Origin: Alphaproteobacteria bacterium
GTDB taxonomy: Bacteria > Pseudomonadota > Alphaproteobacteria > Micropepsales > Micropepsaceae
Direction of reading: 5' to 3'
DNA: 49,586 bases
Assembly: GCA_016792565.1 (NCBI GenBank)
Contig: JAEUMK010000021.1
Location: forward strand, 1-49,586
The first letter of the stretch is position 1; each line of letters begins with the position of its first letter. Below the pieces are notes generated by a model that was given only the letters and a program-made list of their open reading frames with translations, was not told where the DNA came from and did no database searches. Below, in pieces: positions 40,639-47,423 of this stretch. Position numbers and translations under genes: made by a program.

Positions 40639-41339
40639 GCGTCCGGCGCGCCGGTCTTGTCCGGATAGAGCTTCCGGACCGCCCTGGGCAGGAGCCACGA
40701 GACGAAGATGAGGCCGAAGCCCCAGGCGGCCAACAGCGCGTAGTTGGACAGGTCCGAGCCGCTTTCGGCGAGCGAGCGGCCGCTCGCCCCCAGATTGGCG
40801 TAGACGATCGAGGTCGGGACCATGCCGAGCGCCGAACCCAGCAGGTAGCCGCGCGTCGACATGCGCGAGAGCCCGAAGACGTAGTTCACCAGGCTGTGCG
40901 GCAGGATGGGAATCAGGCGGACGACGAAGACCAGCCGCCAGCCCTGGGCCTCGGCCTTGTCGAGCCAGGGGCCGATGGCGGGGGCCTCGCGCAGGCGCAC
41001 CGAGTCGGCGTTGACGAAGCGCACGAGGACGAAGCCGGTGAACGAGGAGAGCGTGCCGCCGACGAGCGAGAGGACGCTGCCCCAGACGGGTCCGAAGAGG
41101 ACGCCGGCGGCGATCCCCATGATGAGGCGCGGGACGAAGACGAGGCCGGCCAGCATATGGACGGCGAGAAACTCCAGTGCCGTCGCCCACCAGGATTGGT
41201 TCTGCGCCCAGGCGACGATCGCCGCCGCGTCGATCGCATTGCGATAGACGAGAACGAGGACGAAGCCGGCGACGAGCGCTGCCACGATGGCGGCGCGCAG
41301 GACGCGGTTCTTCTTCGGCGAGGAGGCGAAATCGGACAT
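40635..41339 (-). CDS. TVP38/TMEM64 (DedA-like, VTT domain) membrane protein
   Basis: 234 aa with about five or six membrane segments. FVPRLIMGIAAGVLFGPVWG (then SVLSLVGGTLSSFTGFVLV) is the VTT-domain signature with the reentrant Gly-rich loop, and RLIPILPHSLVNYVFGLS is the second conserved loop. DedA/TVP38 proteins are linked to undecaprenyl-phosphate or phospholipid flipping and membrane homeostasis. ATG at 41339 is chosen because GAGG lies nine bases upstream, over ATG at 41354. It overlaps the convergent GT2 gene through the CTAG stops and follows acr3 in the same direction by 40 bases. Confidence 0.87.
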   Translation of the reverse strand: MSDFASSPKKNRVLRAAIVAALVAGFVLVLVYRNAIDAAAIVAWAQNQSWWATALEFLAVHMLAGLVFVPRLIMGIAAGVLFGPVWGSVLSLVGGTLSSFTGFVLVRFVNADSVRLREAPAIGPWLDKAEAQGWRLVFVVRLIPILPHSLVNYVFGLSRMSTRGYLLGSALGMVPTSIVYANLGASGRSLAESGSDLSNYALLAAWGFGLIFVSWLLPRAVRKLYPDKTGAPDA

Positions 41340-41341
41340 GA

Positions 41342-41368
41342 CCGGCCGCCTCATAGCATCGCGGCCGG
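41342..41368. other. Hairpin between acr3 and the TVP38 gene
   Basis: Arms CCGGCCGC (41342-41349) and GCGGCCGG (41361-41368) with an 11-base loop that contains most of the GAGG ribosome site of the TVP38 gene. It might weaken read-through translation from the arsenic operon. No T-run, so not a clear terminator. Confidence 0.4.
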
Positions 41369-41379
41369 CGGGCCGTCGA

Positions 41380-42444
41380 TCACGATGGCGGGCGGGACTC
41401 CCCCGGCAGTCCGAAATACCGCCGGCCGAGCCAGAGCGCGACGCCGACCAGGGCGACCAGGACCGGCACCTCGACCAGGGGGCCGATGATCGCCGCGAAG
41501 GCGGGCTCGGACCCCAGGCCGAAGGCGGCGATGGCGACGGCGATGGCGAGTTCGAAATTGTTCGATGCGGCGGTGAAGGCGAGGGCGGTCGTGCGCGGAT
41601 AGTCCGCCTCGATCAGCCGGCCCATCGCAAAGCTGATCGCGAACATGGCGAGGAAGTAGATGCAGAGCGGCAGGGCGATCCGCAGCGCGTCGAGCGGCAG
41701 CGCCACGACGTCGCCGCCCTTCAGGGCGAACATCGCGACGATGGTGAAGAGCAGCGCGGCAAGGGTCAGCGGCGCGATACGCGGCAGGAAGCGGTTGTCG
41801 TACCAGTCCGCGCCCATGGCCGGCCGCAGCAGGGTGCGGCTGAGATAGCCGGCCGCGAAGGGCACGCCGAGATAGAGAAGGACCGCGCCGGCCACGGTCC
41901 AGAAGCCGACCTCGACGACGCTGCCCTCGAGCCCGAAGAGCGGCGGCAGGACGGCGAGGAAGAACCAGGCATAGACGCTGAAGAAGAGCACCTGGAAAAC
42001 CGAGTTGAAGGCGACGAGGGCAGCCACGTATTCGGTGTCGCCGCGCGCCAGCTGGTTCCAGACGACGACCATGGCGATGCAGCGGGCGAGCCCGATCAGG
42101 ATGAGGCCCGTCATGTAGCCCGGCTCGTCGTGCAGGAAGAGGGCGGCCAGCGCGAACATCAGGACCGGGCCGATCACCCAGTTCTGCACGAGCGAGAGGG
42201 CGAGCACCCGGCGGTCGGCGAAGACGCGGTGCATCTCCTCGTATTTCACCCGGGCGAGCGGGGGATACATCATCACGACCAGGCCGATCGCGATGGGCAG
42301 GTTGGTGTCGCCGATGCGCAGGCCCTCGAACGCCGCCGGGAGTCCCGGAACGGCCGTGCCGAGGACGATCCCCGCCGCCATGGCGGCGAAGATCCAGACG
42401 GTAAGATAGCGGTCGAGAAAGGACAGGCGCCGCGCGTCAGGCAT
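41380..42444 (-). CDS. acr3: Arsenite efflux transporter Acr3
   Basis: 354 aa, ten predicted membrane segments, normal Acr3 length. [13 protein letters not shown] contains the conserved cysteine needed for arsenite transport, and [17 protein letters not shown] is the conserved second-half signature. It expels As(OH)3 from the cytosol. Last gene of the ars operon, eight bases behind arsC. ATG at 42444 ([19 protein letters not shown]) is chosen; the frame is open further upstream into arsC. Confidence 0.93.
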   Translation of the reverse strand: MPDARRLSFLDRYLTVWIFAAMAAGIVLGTAVPGLPAAFEGLRIGDTNLPIAIGLVVMMYPPLARVKYEEMHRVFADRRVLALSLVQNWVIGPVLMFALAALFLHDEPGYMTGLILIGLARCIAMVVVWNQLARGDTEYVAALVAFNSVFQVLFFSVYAWFFLAVLPPLFGLEGSVVEVGFWTVAGAVLLYLGVPFAAGYLSRTLLRPAMGADWYDNRFLPRIAPLTLAALLFTIVAMFALKGGDVVALPLDALRIALPLCIYFLAMFAISFAMGRLIEADYPRTTALAFTAASNNFELAIAVAIAAFGLGSEPAFAAIIGPLVEVPVLVALVGVALWLGRRYFGLPGESRPPS

Positions 42445-42452
42445 CGCCCGGC

Positions 42453-42965
42453 CTAGGCGCCGGCCGAGGCTTCGAGACCGACCTTGCCGATGTCGGCCAG
42501 CTTGTTCTTCAGCGACAGCCGGCCCAGCGAGGCGATCGGCAGCGAGGCGAAGAGCTCGACGCGCCGCTTGAGCACGCGGAAGGCCTCGCGGAAGGCGCGC
42601 GTGCGTTCGGCCTGCGTGCCGGTCGCGGCGACAGGGTCGGCGACCCCCCAATGGGCGCTCATCGGCTGACCCGGCCAGATCGGGCAGACTTCGGCGGCGG
42701 CCTGGTCGCAGACCGTGAAGACGAAATCCATCTGCGGCGCGCCGGGGGCGGCGAACTCCTCCCAGTTCTTGGAGCGCAGGCCCGCCGTCGGCAGCTTCAT
42801 CTCCTCAAGCAGCCTGAGGGTGAGCGGATTGACCGCGCCCGCCGGGTGGCTGCCGGCCGAGAAGCCCTTGAGCTTGCCCATGCCGAAGCGGTCGGCGATG
42901 GCTTCGCCAAGAATGCTGCGCGCCGAATTGCCGGTGCACAGGAAGAGGACATTGTAGGGTTTCAT
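42453..42965 (-). CDS. arsC: Arsenate reductase, low-molecular-weight phosphatase type (thioredoxin-coupled)
   Basis: 170 aa. The P-loop CTGNSAR gives the nucleophilic Cys10 and Arg16. Two further cysteines (Cys86 and Cys94 in [15 protein letters not shown]) are placed as in the staphylococcal-type enzyme that passes a disulfide to thioredoxin. It reduces arsenate to arsenite for export by Acr3. It is somewhat longer than the roughly 130-140 residue classic form, with about 30 extra C-terminal residues. ATG at 42965 ([14 protein letters not shown]) is the natural start. A strong stem-loop separates it from the upstream ArsI-like gene. Confidence 0.93.
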   Translation of the reverse strand: MKPYNVLFLCTGNSARSILGEAIADRFGMGKLKGFSAGSHPAGAVNPLTLRLLEEMKLPTAGLRSKNWEEFAAPGAPQMDFVFTVCDQAAAEVCPIWPGQPMSAHWGVADPVAATGTQAERTRAFREAFRVLKRRVELFASLPIASLGRLSLKNKLADIGKVGLEASAGA

Positions 42966-43008
42966 GAGCGCCGGGTCCTGACGAGGGATCGTGGAGGTGA
43001 TTGACGAA

Positions 43009-43053
43009 CCCCGGCGCCGCCCGTCCCGGCGCGGGCCGGGGGCGGCGCCGGGG
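43009..43053. other. 14-bp perfect stem-loop between the ArsI-like gene and arsC
   Basis: CCCCGGCGCCGCCC (43009-43022) pairs with GGGCGGCGCCGGGG (43040-43053); the 17-base loop itself can form CCCG/CGGG. No T-run on either strand. Lies in the only sizeable gap (97 bases) inside the ars operon, so it may stabilise the upstream message or reduce read-through to arsC and acr3. Confidence 0.6.
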
Positions 43054-43062
43054 GCTTTGCGT

Positions 43063-43545
43063 TCAGCCGCAGCAGGCGGCGGCGCGCGGCGCGGGGGCCG
43101 TCTCGGCCTTCGGGGCGCAGCAGGCGCTTTCCGCCGCCGGAGCAACGCCAAGTCCGGCGAAGTCGGGGCCGCGGCCATAGGTGGTGATCTGGCCGTGGGT
43201 GATGAAGCTCTCCCACTTCACGCCCTGCGGGTCGGCAGCCCAGGTCTTGTCGGATTGCGCGTAGCAGCACTGGGCGCCCGCCTCGGGCATCACGGCTTGC
43301 TCGGCCGCCTTGAGGCGGGCGGTGATGTCGGCGAGTTCCTCGGCGCTCTCCACCTGGATGCCCAGATGATCGACGCCGCCCGCCGCACCGCGCTGAGAGA
43401 TCGCGAAGTTCACGCGCGGGTCGTCGAGCATCCACTTGGCGTAGTCGGCGTGGCGGATGGCGGGATCGGCGCCGAACAGGGCGGCGTAGAAGCCGATCGA
43501 GCGGTCGAGATCATCAACGGCGACGTGAACGTGCAGGCGCTTCAT
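43063..43545 (-). CDS. arsI: ArsI/CadI family dioxygenase (C-As lyase-like)
   Basis: 160 aa VOC (glyoxalase-fold) protein. Metal ligands are visible as His5 (LHVHVAV), His60 (GVDHLG) and Glu112 (VKWESF). The vicinal Cys93-Cys94 in AQCCYAQSDKTW matches the arsenic-binding pair of ArsI, the Fe(II)-dependent lyase that removes methyl or aryl groups from trivalent organoarsenicals. Two more vicinal pairs (Cys142-143, Cys158-159) lie in a Pro/Ala-rich C-terminal tail. The start is within the end of arsR (32-base overlap), with GGAG placed seven bases upstream. CadI-like proteins of unproven activity share the fold, so organoarsenical cleavage is likely but not certain. Confidence 0.85.
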   Translation of the reverse strand: MKRLHVHVAVDDLDRSIGFYAALFGADPAIRHADYAKWMLDDPRVNFAISQRGAAGGVDHLGIQVESAEELADITARLKAAEQAVMPEAGAQCCYAQSDKTWAADPQGVKWESFITHGQITTYGRGPDFAGLGVAPAAESACCAPKAETAPAPRAAACCG

Positions 43546-43876
43546 GGGGCACTCCTTCGATGGCGGGGACGCAGACGGACGGCGCGCAGGCCGATCCGGC
43601 GCAGCAGTTTTCGGTCAGATAGGCGATGAGGCCGTTCATCGCGGCATAGTCGGCCGCATAGTGCAGCGACCGTCCGGTGCGGCGGACGCTGACGAGGCCG
43701 GCGTTCTTCAGCTGGGCCAGATGGAACGAGAGCGTCGGCGCGGGAATGCCGAGACGCTCCGACAGGAGGCTCGGCATCGCGCCTTCCGGCCCCGCCTCGA
43801 CCAACGCGCGGAAGGCGGCGAGCCGGGCTTCGTGGGCAAGGGCGGCAAGGCCGCGGATGACGTGTTCCGATTCCAT
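43514..43876 (-). CDS. arsR: ArsR family arsenic-responsive repressor
   Basis: 120 aa winged helix protein (HTH around IPAPTLSFHLAQLKNAGLV, residues 44-62). The C-terminal NCCAGSACAPSVC gives Cys91, Cys92, Cys97 and Cys102, similar to the C-terminal arsenite site of the Acidithiobacillus-type ArsR rather than the alpha-3 CVC site of E. coli ArsR; such regulators respond to As(III) and, in some cases, methylated arsenic. It should repress its own promoter, which overlaps two inverted repeats. No ribosome site precedes the ATG, and the -10 box is seven bases away, so translation is probably leaderless. First gene of the ars operon. Confidence 0.92.
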   Translation of the reverse strand: MESEHVIRGLAALAHEARLAAFRALVEAGPEGAMPSLLSERLGIPAPTLSFHLAQLKNAGLVSVRRTGRSLHYAADYAAMNGLIAYLTENCCAGSACAPSVCVPAIEGVPHEAPARSRRR

Positions 43877-43902
43877 GATTTGATAATTATGGAATCATCA
43901 AA
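43869..43902. promoter_or_regulatory. Two interleaved inverted repeats: candidate ArsR operator
   Basis: Repeat one: TTTGAT (43879-43884) and ATCAAA (43897-43902). Repeat two: GATTCCAT (43869-43876) and ATGGAATC (43889-43896). Both have a 12-base spacer, and together they cover the -10 box and the arsR start codon, so ArsR binding would block polymerase. Confidence 0.6.
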
Positions 43903-43912
43903 CAGAAGTCAA
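43884..43912 (-). promoter_or_regulatory. arsR operon promoter
   Basis: Minus strand TTGACT (43912-43907), 17-base spacer, TAATTA (43889-43884). The transcription start should fall at or next to the A of the arsR ATG (43876). Confidence 0.8.
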
Positions 43913-44015
43913 GCCGGCGCGGCGCTGAAAGTTGCGTCCGCTACATGCGTACGGCCCGGCCCATAGTATAAGGAGAGCGATCCGGCGCGACGGCGCGCCG
44001 CCTCGGGAGGGTTCG

Positions 44016-44450
44016 ATGCTGATTCAGGTGTTTCCGCTGCTGGCGCTCAGCGTCATCGTCTACAACATCCTCGTGCTGGTGGTCGGCGATTCCAGCCTGG
44101 TCGATGCCGGCATGACGACCTTCCTCAACAAGGGCATCGAGATCGGGCTGTTCTCGGGCGGCGCCTGGAAGTTCACGATCGGCGATCTCTTCATCGTCGT
44201 GTCGCTGGTGCTGCTGTTCGTCGAGATCCTCAAGTCGACCGTCACGACGGCGAACTCGATCGCCAATCATGCGCTCAGCCTGCTGGTCGGCGTCGTCGCG
44301 CTGATCGAGTTCCTGATGTTCAAGGGCTTCGGCACCTCGCCTTTCTTCATCATCATCTGCATGACCGTCATCGACGTGATCGCCGGCTTCTCGATCACCA
44401 TCGTCGCGTCCAAGCGCGATCTCGGCATCGCCCCGCCCATGGTGGGCTAG
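44016..44450 (+). CDS. Small polytopic membrane protein, unknown function
   Basis: 144 aa with about four membrane helices (starting MLIQVFPLLALSVIVYNIL; IGDLFIVVSLVLLFVEIL; ALSLLVGVVALIEFLMF; FFIIICMTVIDVIAGFSI) and a short tail ending PPMVG. ATG at 44016 has GGGAGG five bases upstream, which rules out the longer frame from 43932. Diverges from arsR and has its own TATAAG box (43967-43972) without a clear -35. No named family recognised. Confidence 0.8.
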   Translation: MLIQVFPLLALSVIVYNILVLVVGDSSLVDAGMTTFLNKGIEIGLFSGGAWKFTIGDLFIVVSLVLLFVEILKSTVTTANSIANHALSLLVGVVALIEFLMFKGFGTSPFFIIICMTVIDVIAGFSITIVASKRDLGIAPPMVG

Positions 44451-44463
44451 GGCGGCGGCCGGT

Positions 44464-44484
44464 GCCGGTCCCCGCGGGACCGGC
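44464..44484. terminator. Hairpin between convergent small-membrane-protein genes
   Basis: GCCGGTCCC (44464-44472) and GGGACCGGC (44476-44484), loop CGC, between stops at 44450 (+) and 44488 (-). Its position fits a shared bidirectional terminator, although T-runs are weak (CTTAAAA side only). Confidence 0.5.
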
Positions 44485-44487
44485 GGC

Positions 44488-44649
44488 TTAAAAGAGGAAA
44501 TAGATGAAGGTCGCGACGATCAGGTAGTCGACGACCCGGGGAATGGCGAAGCGCGCGCGCCGGGCCGGCGGCGGCGCGTCGCCGGCGGCGACGGACAGCG
44601 GCAGCGCGGCTATCGCGGCATCACCCGATCGGTTGTCCTCGCCCGCCAT
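44488..44649 (-). CDS. 53-aa single-TM small protein
   Basis: ATG at 44649, TAA at 44488-44490. The peptide starts MAGEDNRSGD, has a Pro/Arg-rich middle (APPPARRARF) and ends in one hydrophobic helix, VVDYLIVATFIYFLF. GGGGA stands six bases before the ATG. Third positions are G/C-rich as in real genes here. The arginines before the helix suggest the N-terminus stays in the cytosol. It lies directly after a hairpin that follows the Rieske gene on the same strand and converges with another small membrane protein. Function unknown. Confidence 0.6.
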   Translation of the reverse strand: MAGEDNRSGDAAIAALPLSVAAGDAPPPARRARFAIPRVVDYLIVATFIYFLF

Positions 44650-44667
44650 GACGGATCCCCGGGCGAA

Positions 44668-44692
44668 GCACCGTCCCGCAATGGGACGGTGC
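44668..44692 (-). terminator. Hairpin downstream of the Rieske oxygenase gene
   Basis: Ten-base arms GCACCGTCCC (44668-44677) and GGGACGGTGC (44683-44692), loop GCAAT, between the Rieske stop (44729) and the small ORF start (44649). Only TTC follows on the minus strand, so it is a moderate terminator candidate. Confidence 0.5.
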
Positions 44693-44728
44693 GGCCTCGC
44701 CTGGGGCGTTCAGAGCAAGCGCCGCGCC

Positions 44729-45820
44729 CTAGGATCGCCAGTGCAGCGTCGTTTCGCCGACGGGGTTAACGAAGGGGCGGCCTTCCGCCTGCGAGGCGGT
44801 CCACTCCTTCTTGATGCGGAAGTACCACATGGCCGGCACGTCGGCGTCGCGGATCAGCATCAGCCGCGGGTCGTGCTTCAGGCCCTCGCGCTGCAGCGTC
44901 ACCATCCGGCGGTCCTGACCGAGGAAGATCCGGGCGATGGGCTGGAGCAGCGGCCGCAGCAGGCCGGCCCAGCCGATGTTCCAGAAGAAGACCTGCGTGA
45001 CCTCCGTCTCGCTCTCGGTCAGCGGCGTGCAGGCGGTGAAGCCGAAGACGCGCTTGGCGCCGGCCTTGATGATCTCGTAGCGCAAGCCCGGCAGTTCGAA
45101 GACGATCTCGGTCACCGGCCGGCCGCCGATCAGCTTGTAGAGTCCGGCGTTCTTCGAGGGCGGGTGCGGCAGCATGGTGAAGCCGCGGCGCGAGGGACCG
45201 TAGTTCTTCGCTTTCTGGTGGATCGAATCCGGCTTGCGCCACCACCAGACGTTATGAACGAACGGCCCATGCGCCGGGTCCATCAGGCCGACCACGGCAT
45301 GGTCGACCGGACAGGGAAAGAGCTGGCGCTCGACGAGGCCGGGCCGCTGACCGGCCTCCAGCGGCAGGTCCGGGGGGCCTTCGGGCGGCTCGGCGCCCTG
45401 GCGTTCGGGCGAGGCCATGTAGATCCAGATCAGACCGTTGCGCTCGGCGAGGTGGTAGCGGCGCACCCTGATCTTCGCCGGGTCGATGTCCTGGCCCGGC
45501 ACCAGCGAGGGAATCAGCCGGCAGCCGCCGTCCGGTCCGAAGCGCCAGCCGTGATAGGGGCATTCCACCGTGTCGTCGGCCATCCGCCCGGCCGACAGCG
45601 GCACGCCGCGATGCGGGCATAGATCGCGCAGCGCGAAGGCTTCGCCCGCCTTGGTGCGGCCGAAGGCGACAGGCTCGCCCAGCAGTGTCTTGTGCAGCAC
45701 CCTGCCGGGCTTCAGGTCGCGCGAGAGCAGCGCGAAATACCAAAGGTCGCGCGCGAAGGGCGGCGCGGCGCTGGCGGTGGCGGCGGTGACGCCGGCGGCG
45801 GCGGTGGGGGCAAGGTCCAT
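44729..45820 (-). CDS. Rieske [2Fe-2S] non-heme iron oxygenase
   Basis: 363 aa. The Rieske cluster ligands are Cys68-x-His70 (CPHRG) and Cys87-x-x-His90 (CPYHGW). The mononuclear iron site is suggested by Asp181, His184 and His189 in MDPAHGPFVHN. The overall length and the C-terminal WNIGWAGLLRPLLQPI region resemble oxygenase components of the PaO/KshA-like branch, which hydroxylate steroids, chlorophyll catabolites or other bulky rings. A reductase partner is not encoded nearby. It diverges from an enoyl-CoA hydratase gene across 66 bases. Substrate unknown. Confidence 0.87.
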   Translation of the reverse strand: MDLAPTAAAGVTAATASAAPPFARDLWYFALLSRDLKPGRVLHKTLLGEPVAFGRTKAGEAFALRDLCPHRGVPLSAGRMADDTVECPYHGWRFGPDGGCRLIPSLVPGQDIDPAKIRVRRYHLAERNGLIWIYMASPERQGAEPPEGPPDLPLEAGQRPGLVERQLFPCPVDHAVVGLMDPAHGPFVHNVWWWRKPDSIHQKAKNYGPSRRGFTMLPHPPSKNAGLYKLIGGRPVTEIVFELPGLRYEIIKAGAKRVFGFTACTPLTESETEVTQVFFWNIGWAGLLRPLLQPIARIFLGQDRRMVTLQREGLKHDPRLMLIRDADVPAMWYFRIKKEWTASQAEGRPFVNPVGETTLHWRS

Positions 45821-45886
45821 GGCAGGGTGTGCTAGCGAATGCGCGAGGCGCTGGAAAGGGGGCGAAAAGCGACTAGTCTTGCCGCT

Positions 45887-46702
45887 ATGACAGCATCGAT
45901 CTCCCCGCACGACTTCACCGCCCTCCGCTACGAACTCAACGATCACGTCGCGACCGTGACGCTGAACCGGCCCGAGGTGCGCAACGCGCTCGACCGCCGG
46001 GCCTATGACGAGGTGGAAAGCGCCTTCCGCCACATCCATGCCGACCCGGACGTCCGCGTCGCCATCGTGACTGGCGCCGACCCGGCCTTCTGTTCCGGCG
46101 AGGACGTGAAAGCGATGATGACCGGGGCGCAGAAGGAGGCGAGCGTCACGCGGCTCACCTCGGGTGCGGCCGGCACGACGCCCGCCGCCGCCGCCGTGCT
46201 CGACTGTTCCAAGCCGGTCATCGCGGCCGTCAACGGCGTCGCGGTCGGCTGGGGCTGCGAACTGGCGCTCTTCGCCGATATCCGCATCGCCTCGGAGCGG
46301 GCACGGCTGGGCGAGATCTTCATCAAGCGCGGCCTCATCACCGATGTCGGCGGCCTGTCGCGCCTGCCGGCGCTGGTCGGGCCGGAAAAGGCGGCCGAGC
46401 TTCTCTTCACCGGCGACATCGTCGATGCGGCCGAGGCGGCGCGGATCGGCCTCGTCTCGCGCGTCGTGACGCACGACGACCTGCTGCCGGCGGCGCGCGA
46501 TCTCGCGGCGCGCATCGCCGCCAATCCGCCGCTCGCCGTCGTGGCGATGAAGGAGGGGCTGCGGCGCGGCACCGGCTATGCCCATGCCGAACTCGGCGCC
46601 TGGGTGAGCGCCACGCTCGGCCGGCTGTTCCAGACCGAGGATCATCGCGAGGGCGTCGCCTCATTCCTGGAAAAGCGCGCGCCGGTGTTCCGGGGGCGCT
46701 GA
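45887..46702 (+). CDS. Enoyl-CoA hydratase/isomerase family protein
   Basis: 271 aa crotonase fold. FCSGEDVKAMM supplies the oxyanion hole, and NGVAVGWGCELALFADIRIA with RLGEIFIKRGL carries the second oxyanion glycine and the glutamate region of hydratases. Hydrates a 2-enoyl-CoA in beta-oxidation or related catabolism. ATG at 45887 gives the normal N-terminus; the frame from 45839 is an extension. Its stop shares one base with the start of the small HTH gene, so they are translated together. Confidence 0.9.
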   Translation: MTASISPHDFTALRYELNDHVATVTLNRPEVRNALDRRAYDEVESAFRHIHADPDVRVAIVTGADPAFCSGEDVKAMMTGAQKEASVTRLTSGAAGTTPAAAAVLDCSKPVIAAVNGVAVGWGCELALFADIRIASERARLGEIFIKRGLITDVGGLSRLPALVGPEKAAELLFTGDIVDAAEAARIGLVSRVVTHDDLLPAARDLAARIAANPPLAVVAMKEGLRRGTGYAHAELGAWVSATLGRLFQTEDHREGVASFLEKRAPVFRGR

Positions 46703-47013
46703 TGGCGTTGTTCTTCGACCAGGGCTGGTTCGACGCCCGCCTCGCCGAACGCCACCTGCGGCGCGAGGACCTGGGCGCGCTGCTCGGCCTGGATGCCGAA
46801 GCCGTGGCGGAGATCTGGAAGGACCAGCGCGAACTCAAGGCCGCCGACGTGGCGGTGATCGCCGCGCTGCTCAACGTGCCGGCGGCCGAGGTCGCCGGAC
46901 GGGCGGGGATATCGACGCCCGTGCCGCGGCAAGCCGCCGGCGAAGGCGACATCGCCGCGCGGCTCGTGGTCATCGAGGCCAAGCTCGACGAAATCCTGCG
47001 GCGGCTGGGCTAG
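46702..47013 (+). CDS. Small XRE-like helix-turn-helix protein
   Basis: 103 aa. An N-terminal helix-turn-helix-like fold (LRREDLGALLGLDAEAVAEI, then LKAADVAVIAALLNVPAAEV) resembles XRE/Cro domains, and the C-terminal 25 residues (ARLVVIEAKLDEILRRLG) form a likely coiled coil for dimerisation. DNA binding is plausible but not proven. It starts on the last base of the enoyl-CoA hydratase stop, so it may regulate that pathway or respond to its CoA-ester substrates. Its stop overlaps a convergent ORF through CTAG. Confidence 0.75.
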   Translation: MALFFDQGWFDARLAERHLRREDLGALLGLDAEAVAEIWKDQRELKAADVAVIAALLNVPAAEVAGRAGISTPVPRQAAGEGDIAARLVVIEAKLDEILRRLG

Positions 47014-47264
47014 GCGCGGATCGAGAAGATCGGTGAGGTGTCCTCAAGGGGGACATACGATGCACGCCCGGCAGGAAGGGCTGCCGCGAAGCTCTGCGCC
47101 ATCAACAGGGTCAGACAGGCCGCATCGCCCCGCGCCTGCGGCGGCAGGGCCGGGGTGTGGCGGATGGCGGGGATCTCGATCACCTCGACCACGCGCCCGG
47201 GCGCACCGAACCACGGCGTGGCGCGCAGGGCCGAGTGTATCGATTTGGGACCGCTGATCCTCAT
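47010..47264 (-). CDS. Hypothetical protein, 84 aa
   Basis: Open frame starting MRISGPKSIHSAL and ending SPIFSIRA, with the high G/C third positions of coding sequence. No ribosome site is visible before the ATG and no family is recognised. It ends on the CTAG shared with the HTH gene stop. Could be a real small gene or a chance frame; if it is not, 47014-47423 is a 410-base gap with nothing else recognisable. Confidence 0.45.
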   Translation of the reverse strand: MRISGPKSIHSALRATPWFGAPGRVVEVIEIPAIRHTPALPPQARGDAACLTLLMAQSFAAALPAGRASYVPLEDTSPIFSIRA

Positions 47265-47423
47265 GGCAAGCAGAGGAGCAAGGGTTGGGCCGGGATGGGG
47301 GTGAACGGAAATTAAGCATCTTTTTCAGCGACTTGCGAGCGAGGCCCACGGCGGCTTCGGGCTTTCTCAACGCTTTGCAGGCATGATCCGGCGAACGGCA
47401 GAGGCCAAACGGGGCAACGGGAC

